DNA of 9,879 nucleotides from Gammaproteobacteria bacterium (GTDB taxonomy: Bacteria; Pseudomonadota; Gammaproteobacteria; Pseudomonadales; Pseudohongiellaceae). Location of the stretch: NCBI GenBank assembly GCA_007571115.1, contig RKSA01000140.1:1-9879 (forward strand), written 5' to 3'. The position numbers and the translations under genes are program-made. Positions 1 to 5,475 of this stretch are shown in pieces. The notes below the pieces were generated by a model. That model saw only the letters and a program-made list of their open reading frames with translations, had not been told where the DNA came from and did not search any database. Position 1 is the first letter of the stretch. Each line of letters opens with the position of its first letter.

Positions 1-1
1 A

Positions 2-949
2 GCGGCTCGCGCCGCGAGCCAAAGCCGCAGCGTGCCGCTACACGAGCATATCGCCGGGCTCGCCGACTGGAAGGGCGGGTTCAGTCTGCCCGTGCCGATG
101 ATGAACATCATCAACGGCGGCGAACATGCCGACAACAACGTCGATATCCAGGAATTCATGATCCAGCCCACGGGCGCCGACGATTTCCCTGAGGCGTTGC
201 GCTGTGGAGTCGAGATTTTCCATGCGCTCAAGTCGGTGCTGAAAAAACGCGGCTGTAATACCGCGGTTGGCGACGAAGGCGGTTTCGCTCCCGATCTTCC
301 CTCGAACGCCGCAGCCCTCGACGCCATCGTCAACGCCATCGAGCTCGCCGGCTACCGCCCTGGCGGCGACGTCCATCTCGCCCTCGACTGCGCCGCTTCG
401 GAGTTTTATCGCGAAGGTCGCTACGAATTGCGCGGCGAAGGCAAGTCCTGCGATGCTGAAGCCTTTGTCGAGTATCTCGCCGGGCTTTGCGCGAACTATC
501 CGATTCTGTCGATCGAGGACGCCATGGACGAAAGCGACTGGCAGGGCTGGACTCAACTGTCGGCGCGGCTGGGCGATACAATCCAGTTGGTGGGCGACGA
601 TTTGTTCGTCACCAATGCGGCGCTTCTGCAAAGAGGGATCGACGAGCACGTCGGTAACGCGATCTTGATCAAGTTCAACCAGATCGGCAGCCTCAGCGAG
701 ACCCTGGCGACGATTCGCATCGCCAGGGAAGCCCGTTACGGCGTCGTCATCTCGCACCGCTCGGGAGAGACCGAGGACAGCACCATCGCCGATCTCGCGG
801 TCGGCGTCGCCGCCGGGCAGATCAAGACCGGCTCGCTGTGCCGTACCGACAGGGTCGCCAAGTACAACCGCCTGTTGCGGATTCACGAGCAGCTCGGCGA
901 GGATGCGCGCTATGGCGCGGCCACCGCGCTGTCGCGTTTTGGAGCATGA
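2..949 (+). CDS. eno: Enolase (phosphopyruvate hydratase), 5'-truncated by window edge
   Basis: Enolase interconverts 2-phosphoglycerate and phosphoenolpyruvate in cytoplasmic glycolysis; in many proteobacteria it is also an RNA degradosome component. The reading frame is open from base 2, and the residues before the GTG at 32 still align with the enolase family (an Ala-rich helix followed by PLHEHIAGL), so that GTG is internal and not a start. About 315 residues are present of a usual total near 430, so roughly 115 N-terminal residues are missing. Visible signature segments in order: MNIINGGEHADNN and IQEFMIQP, NTAVGDEGGFAPDL, LALDCAASEFY (metal Asp), LSIEDAMDESDW (metal Glu), LVGDDLFVTN (metal Asp), ILIKFNQIGS (catalytic Lys), ISHRSGETEDSTIADLA and GQIKTGS. 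No key residue appears lost. The stop at 947-949 lies 7 bp before ftsB, the common eno-ftsB pairing of gammaproteobacteria. Identification is certain from conserved motifs. Confidence 0.98.
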   Translation, partial: AARAASQSRSVPLHEHIAGLADWKGGFSLPVPMMNIINGGEHADNNVDIQEFMIQPTGADDFPEALRCGVEIFHALKSVLKKRGCNTAVGDEGGFAPDLPSNAAALDAIVNAIELAGYRPGGDVHLALDCAASEFYREGRYELRGEGKSCDAEAFVEYLAGLCANYPILSIEDAMDESDWQGWTQLSARLGDTIQLVGDDLFVTNAALLQRGIDEHVGNAILIKFNQIGSLSETLATIRIAREARYGVVISHRSGETEDSTIADLAVGVAAGQIKTGSLCRTDRVAKYNRLLRIHEQLGEDARYGAATALSRFGA

Positions 950-956
950 GCTGGAC

Positions 957-1235
957 ATGAACTGGACAAGGGTGCTGCTGCTCGCCTGCGGAGCGATCCT
1001 CGTCTGGCTCCAGTGGCAGTACTGGCTCGGCGAGGACGGCCATCTCGCCCTGCGCTCGCGTCAGGCCGAGGCCGAACGGCAGCGCGAGATCATCGATGGG
1101 CTGCGCGAGCAAAACCGCGAGCTCGAAGTCGAGGCGCTGGATCTCAAGCACGGGCTCGAGGCCGTCGAGGAGCGCGCCCGGGAGGAGCTTGGCATGATTC
1201 GCGAAGGCGAGACCTTCTACATCGTCGTCGATTGA
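957..1235 (+). CDS. ftsB: Cell division protein FtsB
   Basis: FtsB is a small bitopic inner-membrane protein that forms the FtsQLB complex, which licenses septal peptidoglycan synthesis by FtsWI. The product is 92 residues, close to the usual 90-105. Residues 5-22 form the single membrane segment (RVLLLACGAILVWLQWQYW), followed by the family's WxG motif (WLGEDG), a heptad-rich coiled coil at about residues 30-72, and the diagnostic C-terminal block EERAREELGMIREGETFY. I chose the ATG at 957 because the protein then begins directly with the membrane helix as in E. coli. An upstream in-frame ATG at 903 would add an 18-residue leader inside eno that does not look like the family. A GGAG sits 12 bp before the chosen ATG. 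It follows eno by 7 bp and is almost certainly co-transcribed with it; ispD follows after 25 bp. Confidence 0.96.
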   Translation: MNWTRVLLLACGAILVWLQWQYWLGEDGHLALRSRQAEAERQREIIDGLREQNRELEVEALDLKHGLEAVEERAREELGMIREGETFYIVVD

Positions 1236-1260
1236 CCCAGCCTTGCTGAGCGGCCCGGCG

Positions 1261-1983
1261 ATGAACTTTTGGGGAGTGATTGCGGCTGCTGGCAGCGGTC
1301 GCCGCTTCGGTGGCGACGTTCCCAAGCAGTACTTGCCGCTCGCAGGCAGGCCGGTCATCTGCTGGTCGATCAAGGCTCTGCAGCAAGCTCCCCTGCGCGC
1401 GCTCGTGGTGGCGCTCGACGCTGACGACCGCCATTGGCCGAGCCTCGCCATCGACGCGGAATCGCGAATCGAGACCTGTGTCGGCGGAGCTTCGAGGCAG
1501 CGCTCGGTCTTGCAGGCGCTGCTCGCCCTGGAAGGCCGCGCCGAGGCCGATGACTGGGTGCTCGTGCACGACGCAGCGCGCCCCTGCCTGCGCACTGATG
1601 ACCTCGGCAAACTGCTCGGGATTGCTCGAAGAAGCGAGGCTAGCGGCGCGATTCTCGGCTGGCCTGCGGACAATGCGCTGAAACGAGTTTCGGAGACGAT
1701 GGCAGTGCTCGGCGACGTCGAACGGCGCGACTGCTGGAACGCTGCGACCCCGCAGATGTTTCGCCATGGCGTTTTGCTTGGCGCCTTGCGCCAGGCCGAA
1801 GCCGCCGCAATCACCCATGCCGACGACGCAGCAGCGGTGCTCGCTGCGGGGAACGAAGTGCGGATCGTCGATTGCGCCAAGGACAATGTCAAGATCACCC
1901 AGGCGGATGACCTCGATCTCGCCAGTGCGATCATCGCGGCACGAGCAGGCAATGGCAGGCAAGATGGCAGGAAACATCGATGA
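1261..1983 (+). CDS. ispD: 2-C-methyl-D-erythritol 4-phosphate cytidylyltransferase
   Basis: IspD transfers CMP from CTP to MEP, giving CDP-methylerythritol, in the MEP route to isoprenoids. The product has 240 residues (family about 230-240). The nucleotide-binding loop AAGSGRRFGGDVPKQYLPL is at residues 9-27, with the family's Arg (14/15) and Lys22. VHDAARPCL, carrying a metal/CTP-binding Asp, is at 102-110, and CWNAATPQMF and DNVKITQADDLDLA are at about 158-167 and 208-221. One oddity: the usual P-V-x-D-T-x-K substrate loop reads PADNALK (135-141), so the Thr corresponding to E. coli T140, a MEP contact, aligns with Ala139. The ATG at 1261 is preferred over a TTG at 1243 because it places the Rossmann strand at the N terminus. 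The last codons contain a GGCAGG-rich imperfect repeat. The stop overlaps the ispF start by 4 bp (ATGA), indicating translational coupling. Confidence 0.97.
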   Translation: MNFWGVIAAAGSGRRFGGDVPKQYLPLAGRPVICWSIKALQQAPLRALVVALDADDRHWPSLAIDAESRIETCVGGASRQRSVLQALLALEGRAEADDWVLVHDAARPCLRTDDLGKLLGIARRSEASGAILGWPADNALKRVSETMAVLGDVERRDCWNAATPQMFRHGVLLGALRQAEAAAITHADDAAAVLAAGNEVRIVDCAKDNVKITQADDLDLASAIIAARAGNGRQDGRKHR

Positions 1984-2483
1984 ATCTTGAGCAGTTGCGA
2001 ATCGGCCACGGCTTCGATGCGCATCGCTTTGCCGATGCCTACGACCCGCAGCGCCCGCTGCGGCTCGCGGCAGTGCAACTGCCCGAGTGCCGGAGCTTGC
2101 TCGCGCATTCCGACGGTGACCTCGTTCTGCACGCGCTCAGCGATGCCGTTCTCGGCGCCGCAGCGGCCGGCGATATCGGCCAGCTCTTCCCCGACAGCGA
2201 TGCGAGCCTCGCCGGAATCTCGAGTGCGATCATCCTGCAAGCCGCACTGCGCGAAGCCGCAAAGCGGGGGCTGCGGCTGATCAACCTCGACATCACCGTG
2301 ATCGCCCAGGCACCGAAACTCGCCCCCCATGCCAGCGCGATGCGCAGCAGCCTTGCCTCCTTGACGGGGCTCGGCGCCGACCGCATCAATCTCAAGGCGA
2401 CGACCACCGAAGGAATGGGCCATCTCGGCCGCGAAGAGGGAATGGCCTGCCATGCAGTGGCATTGCTCGGCCCCGATGCCTGA
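1980..2483 (+). CDS. ispF: 2-C-methyl-D-erythritol 2,4-cyclodiphosphate synthase
   Basis: IspF cyclises CDP-methylerythritol 2-phosphate with release of CMP, the step two after IspD in the MEP pathway; it works as a cytoplasmic homotrimer with a divalent metal. The product is 167 residues, slightly longer than the usual 157-160. Family motifs are complete: RIGHGFDAHRF at 7-17 with metal ligands Asp13 and His15, LLAHSDGDLVLHALSDAVLG at 40-59 with His51 as third ligand, GDIGQLFPDSD, NLDITVIAQAPKL and INLKATTTEGMGHLGREEG near the C terminus. The loop between the first two motifs is about four residues longer than in E. coli IspF. The ATG at 1980 overlaps the ispD stop by 4 bp, and the 3' end overlaps truD by 8 bp if truD starts at 2476. 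Both overlaps suggest one coupled ispD-ispF-truD message. Confidence 0.98.
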   Translation: MNLEQLRIGHGFDAHRFADAYDPQRPLRLAAVQLPECRSLLAHSDGDLVLHALSDAVLGAAAAGDIGQLFPDSDASLAGISSAIILQAALREAAKRGLRLINLDITVIAQAPKLAPHASAMRSSLASLTGLGADRINLKATTTEGMGHLGREEGMACHAVALLGPDA

Positions 2484-3624
2484 CGATCGTGCCAGTCTGT
2501 TCGCGAGCCAGTGGCGCGAGCTCGCGCGGCTTTTGCCAGCCCCGGGCGCCTCGGCGCTGTGGAAGGTCGGGTTCGATGACTTCCAGGTCAGCGAAGAGCT
2601 CGGTTTCGCCTGCTCGGGATCTGGCGAGCATGTTTGCGCGAAAATCGAGAAAATCGACTTGACGACCACCGAGGCTGCGGCGCGTCTTGGCGCTGCGACG
2701 GGTCTGGGCCAGGTCGATATCGGCTATGCCGGAATGAAGGACCGGCGCGCGCGAACGAGCCAGTGGTTCAGCCTGCGCCTTCCCCGGGAGGCCGAATCGC
2801 GCCTGCACGAAGCCGAGGACGCACAGTTGCGAATCCTGGCGCTCGAGCGCAACGAGCGCAAGATTCGCATCGGCAGCCACCGCGCCAATCATTTCGTCGT
2901 TCGTCTGCGCGAATTCTGCGGCGACCGGGGCGAGCTCGAAACGAGGCTGCGCCGACTCGAGGGGCAAGGAGTTCCGAACTATTTCGGCCCGCAGCGGTTC
3001 GGCAAGTCCTTCGCCAACGTGGCCCAGGTCGAGCAGCTCGCCGGCGAAGCTGGCGAAGACCCGGCGCGGCTTTCGCGAACCGCGCGGGCAAGGCTCTATT
3101 CTGCCGCGAGGGCCTGGCTGTTCAACCAGGCCCTCGCGGCGCGCCTTGCCGAAGGCAACTGGAATTGCTTCCTTGGCGGCGACGTGCTCAGCCTCGACGG
3201 CTCGGGAAGGCTGTTCGTTCCCCGGCAAGGGAGCTGGGACGAGCGCTTGCAGCAGCGGCTCGAGCAGCTCGACATCCACATCACCGGCCCCCTGCCGGGC
3301 GCTGCTGCGAGGAAGGCAAGACACGCCGTGCAAGGCGATGCTGCCGATTTCGAGCAGGCGGCGCTCGCGCGGCATTCCCGAACGATAAGCTGGCTATCCG
3401 GCCAGGGAGTCGAAAGCTCGCGCAGGCCTTTGCGTTTTGCGCCTCGCGGTCTGCGCTGGGAGTGGTCCGAGGCTTGCGCAGGCGAGCTGACACTGCATTT
3501 CACGCTCTGCCGGGGCAGCTATGCCACGAGCCTGCTCAGGGAACTGTGCCTGATCGAGAATCTCGAAGCCGGGGCCGGAGGCCCCGAGCGGCGCCGCGAA
3601 GGGCAGGGCGCCCATGGCATCTAG
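2476..3624 (+). CDS. truD: tRNA pseudouridine(13) synthase TruD
   Basis: TruD isomerises uridine 13 of certain tRNAs (tRNA-Glu in E. coli) to pseudouridine. With the ATG at 2476 the product has 382 residues (E. coli 349). The catalytic Asp is residue 89 in YAGMKDRRARTSQW (codon 2740-2742), NYFGPQRFG is at 168-176, and the conserved C-terminal element GSYATSLLREL is at 347-357. After that element E. coli TruD ends within about 15 residues, but this protein runs on for 25, through a Gly/Arg/Glu-rich tail whose DNA holds perfect inverted repeats. The start is uncertain: an in-frame ATG at 2452 has a better purine tract (GAGGG at 2436-2440) and adds 8 residues, while 2476 gives a shorter overlap with ispF. 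The usual downstream neighbour surE is absent; 93 noncoding bases lead to pcm instead. Confidence 0.96.
   Translation: MPDDRASLFASQWRELARLLPAPGASALWKVGFDDFQVSEELGFACSGSGEHVCAKIEKIDLTTTEAAARLGAATGLGQVDIGYAGMKDRRARTSQWFSLRLPREAESRLHEAEDAQLRILALERNERKIRIGSHRANHFVVRLREFCGDRGELETRLRRLEGQGVPNYFGPQRFGKSFANVAQVEQLAGEAGEDPARLSRTARARLYSAARAWLFNQALAARLAEGNWNCFLGGDVLSLDGSGRLFVPRQGSWDERLQQRLEQLDIHITGPLPGAAARKARHAVQGDAADFEQAALARHSRTISWLSGQGVESSRRPLRFAPRGLRWEWSEACAGELTLHFTLCRGSYATSLLRELCLIENLEAGAGGPERRREGQGAHGI
3570..3586. repeat. Perfect inverted repeat in the 3' tail of truD
   Basis: CGGGGCC and GGCCCCG flank a GGA loop, giving a 7-bp all-GC stem. Just upstream, 3554-3566 holds another perfect inverted repeat, TCGAGA and TCTCGA around a single A. 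Both lie inside the non-conserved truD C-terminal tail, beyond the last family motif. They could form an RNA hairpin at the end of the truD message or be remnants of a repetitive extragenic element that was captured when the gene end changed. There is no following T-run, so an intrinsic terminator is not supported. Confidence 0.6.
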
Positions 3625-3717
3625 CTTGCGCCAAGGCTGCCGATATGGAACATGCGGCGGCAAATCGCGGCTTCGCGTTCCCGCCAGCGCCAGAATGACC
3701 TGGAGGTCACCGAATTG
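3625..3717. other. truD-pcm intergenic region, the usual location of surE
   Basis: These 93 bases hold no gene that I can recognise and no surE remnant: the SurE N-terminal ILVTNDDG-type motif is not visible in any frame here. The segment 3675-3699, read on the minus strand, begins GTCATTCTGGCG and continues into CTGGCGGGAACGC. It would translate as VILALAGTR, reminiscent of the widespread bacterial GTCATTCCCGCG...GCGGGAA repeat (translated VIPAKAGIQ). The match is degenerate, so the repeat identity is an inference. The 3' end carries the pcm ribosome-binding palindrome, listed separately. Confidence 0.5.
3696..3709 (+). promoter_or_regulatory. pcm ribosome-binding site inside a perfect palindrome
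   Basis: TGACCT GG AGGTCA is a perfect inverted repeat with a 2-bp centre. The Shine-Dalgarno GGAGG at 3702-3706 lies within it, 11 bp before the ATG at 3718 (8 bp before a TTG at 3715). As RNA, a 5-bp stem with a TGGA loop would partly hide the site; as DNA it could be a dimeric protein site. It supports 3718 (or 3715) as the pcm start. A regulatory role is inferred only. Confidence 0.5.
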
Positions 3718-4401
3718 ATGGAATCGAACGAAAAACCGAACTTGCATCTTGACGGCATCGGCGTGACCTCGCGGCGCGCCCGGGAGCGGCTCGTCAACAG
3801 CCTCGCGAAAAAAGGCATCAAGAGCGGCGAAGTGCTCGACGTCATGCGCGCAACGCCGCGGCACATTTTCGTCGACGAGGCGTTTTCCCACCTTTCCTAC
3901 GAGGACCGCGCGCTCAATATCGGCTACAGGCAGACGATTTCCCAGCCCTACGTCGTGGCGCGGATGACCGAGGCAGTGCTCGCTGCGGGGCCGCTTCGCC
4001 GAGTCCTCGAAATCGGCACCGGCTGCGGCTATCAGACCGCGATCATCGCGCCACTCGCCGAAGAGGTCCACAGCATCGAGCGAATCAAGCCGCTGCACGA
4101 CCGCGCCGTCGCCAACCTGCGCCTGCTCGGCCTCGACAACGTGCATCTGCTCCACGGCGACGGCAGCCTCGGCTACGCCGAGCAAAGCCCCTACGACGCG
4201 ATCATCGTCACCGCTGCGCCCCTGGGTGTGCCGAAGGAGCTGCTCGCGCAACTTGCCCCGAACGGGCGGCTGGCGATTCCCGTCGGTGGCGAGGCCGGCC
4301 AGGAGCTGCGCCTCATCACCCGGGTCAAGGACCAGTTCGTCAACCGGATGCTCGAGCACGTCAGATTCGTGCCCTTGCTGAAAGGCCGAGTCAGGAACTG
4401 A
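3718..4401 (+). CDS. pcm: Protein-L-isoaspartate O-methyltransferase
   Basis: Pcm uses S-adenosylmethionine to methylate L-isoaspartyl residues that form in ageing proteins, which starts their repair to aspartate; it is cytoplasmic. The product is 227 residues, against 208 in E. coli, with about 17 extra N-terminal residues before the conserved TSRRARERLV. Motifs seen: FVDEAF (51-56), the substrate-side ISQPYVVARMTE (74-85), SAM-binding motif I VLEIGTGCGYQTA (96-108), SIERI acidic strand end (119-123), DAIIVTAA (160-167), GRLAIPVGG (183-191) and RFVPLLKG (216-223). The ATG at 3718 is preceded by GGAGG; an in-frame ATG at 3652 would add 22 residues from the repeat-like intergenic region and is less likely. 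It normally follows surE, which is missing. The DUF368 gene begins 9 bp downstream, so the two are likely co-transcribed. Confidence 0.97.
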   Translation: MESNEKPNLHLDGIGVTSRRARERLVNSLAKKGIKSGEVLDVMRATPRHIFVDEAFSHLSYEDRALNIGYRQTISQPYVVARMTEAVLAAGPLRRVLEIGTGCGYQTAIIAPLAEEVHSIERIKPLHDRAVANLRLLGLDNVHLLHGDGSLGYAEQSPYDAIIVTAAPLGVPKELLAQLAPNGRLAIPVGGEAGQELRLITRVKDQFVNRMLEHVRFVPLLKGRVRN

Positions 4402-4410
4402 GCCGGCGCC

Positions 4411-5394
4411 ATGGCGAGCATCCCCCGGCAGGCAGCGCGGCGTCTGCTCGTCCATGCCAAGGTCTGTGCCAAGGTCTGTGCCAAGGTCTATGCCAAGGGA
4501 CTCGTCATGGGTGCCTGCGATGTCGCGCCTGGCGTCTCCGGAGGCACGATCGCCGTCACGGTGCGCATTTATGACCGGATCATCCTCGCGATTCGCGCCA
4601 TCAGCGCCGAGGCAGCGCTGCTGTTCTGTCGCGGCGACTGGAAGGCGTGTTGGCGCAGCGTCGACGGAACATTCCTTCTATTGCTCGGTTTGGGAATCGC
4701 CAGCGGCCTGCTGCTCGGCGCCAACCTGATCGTGTGGCTTGCCGAGCACTGGCCCGAACCCCTGCGCGCCTTTTTCATCGGCCTGATCGTCGCGACGCTC
4801 GTCGATCTGCGCGACGAAGCCTCCCTGGGCGACTGGCGCAATGCACTGGCAGCCTTCGCCGGCGCACTGTTCGTGCTGCTCGTGTCCCTTGCGAGCCCGG
4901 GCGAAGTCGAGCCTTCGCTGGCATACTTGTTCTTTTGCGGCATGATCGCGGTCAGCGCGATGCTGCTGCCCGGGCTTTCCGGGGCTTTCATCCTGCTGCT
5001 GCTCGGTGCCTACCCGCGCATGCTGACCGCCCTCGCCGGGCTGGAAATCCCGGTGCTGCTCGTTTTTCTCTGCGGCTGCGCGATCGGCGCATTGCTGACT
5101 GCGCGGATCATCGCCTGGCTGCTGCGCAGCAGCCGCGAGCCGACCTATGGCTTCATTCGGGGCATGTTGGCGAGCTCGGTCATCGTCCTGTGGCCTTGGC
5201 GGGTCGCTGGCGAAGGAGCAGACGGGCTCGACCTGCTCGATGGCTCTGCCGCCTGGCCCTTCGAGTATCTCGAGCTGTCGGGGCGCGATCCCTTGCTGTT
5301 CGTCAGCCTCGCCTCGCTGTGCCTGGGTTTTGCGCTGACCTTGCTGGCGCGCCGGGGGCGCTCTGCGGAGTTCTTCAGTCGCGGCGGCGATTGA
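4411..5394 (+). CDS. DUF368 / PopT-type polyprenyl-phosphate transporter, integral membrane protein
   Basis: Members of the DUF368 family were shown to help return undecaprenyl phosphate, the lipid carrier for cell-wall sugars, to the cytoplasmic leaflet of the inner membrane. The 327-residue product carries the family's two re-entrant-loop-like motifs: KGLVMGACDVAPGVSGGT at 29-46 and LLPGLSGAFILLLLGAY at 185-201. Hydrophobic segments are visible at about 88-110, 118-131, 144-161, 170-200, 213-237, 249-262 and 294-313, consistent with a polytopic protein. Residues 16-29 are a repeat AKVC-AKVC-AKVY-AK encoded by a 12-bp tandem repeat, giving a basic, Cys-containing amphipathic start. The ATG at 4411 is 9 bp after the pcm stop, with only a weak AGGA 15 bp upstream. 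A start inside the motif (ATG at 4507) would delete conserved residues. The family call is firm; the exact lipid substrate is inferred from the family. Confidence 0.9.
   Translation: MASIPRQAARRLLVHAKVCAKVCAKVYAKGLVMGACDVAPGVSGGTIAVTVRIYDRIILAIRAISAEAALLFCRGDWKACWRSVDGTFLLLLGLGIASGLLLGANLIVWLAEHWPEPLRAFFIGLIVATLVDLRDEASLGDWRNALAAFAGALFVLLVSLASPGEVEPSLAYLFFCGMIAVSAMLLPGLSGAFILLLLGAYPRMLTALAGLEIPVLLVFLCGCAIGALLTARIIAWLLRSSREPTYGFIRGMLASSVIVLWPWRVAGEGADGLDLLDGSAAWPFEYLELSGRDPLLFVSLASLCLGFALTLLARRGRSAEFFSRGGD
4455..4498 (+). repeat. 12-bp in-frame tandem repeat, about 3.7 copies
   Basis: The unit TGCCAAGGTCTG occurs at 4455-4466 and 4467-4478 exactly, at 4479-4490 with one change (final A), then as a partial TGCCAAGG at 4491-4498. 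Twelve bases equal four codons, so copy-number change by slippage would add or remove the block AKVC in the N-terminal tail of the DUF368 protein without shifting the frame. Confidence 0.95.
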
Positions 5395-5475
5395 CGATAC
5401 AATCACTGAACGAGCAGCACTGAACGAGCAGCACTGAACGTGCCAGGTTCGACATTTTCCCGGGATGATATCGAA
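5395..5475 (+). other. Spacer between the DUF368 gene and nlpD with a candidate -10 box
   Basis: This 81-bp spacer is the second-longest gene-free gap in the plus-strand block. TACAAT at 5398-5403 resembles a sigma-70 -10 element, but I find no convincing -35 (best is TTCAGT at the 18-bp spacing), so a separate nlpD promoter is only a weak suggestion. A 14-bp tandem repeat starts immediately after it and would lie in the leader of such a transcript. No strong Shine-Dalgarno precedes the nlpD ATG. Confidence 0.25.
5404..5440 (+). repeat. 14-bp tandem repeat, about 2.6 copies, upstream of nlpD
   Basis: CACTGAACGAGCAG is repeated exactly at 5404-5417 and 5418-5431, with a 9-base partial third copy CACTGAACG at 5432-5440. 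It lies in the noncoding spacer between the DUF368 gene and nlpD. Its length is not a multiple of three, which agrees with the region being untranslated. It could be replication slippage or repeated sites for a regulator; nothing here distinguishes the two. Confidence 0.95.

Noticed and set aside
822..2669. Long open frame on the minus strand across ftsB, ispD, ispF and truD
   Set aside because: It crosses four well-identified genes on the other strand, shows no recognisable domain and has low-complexity composition typical of antisense GC-rich frames.
3652..3717. Longer pcm start adding 22 residues
   Set aside because: The extra segment falls in repeat-like spacer DNA and passes through the GGAGG ribosome-binding site of the start at 3718.
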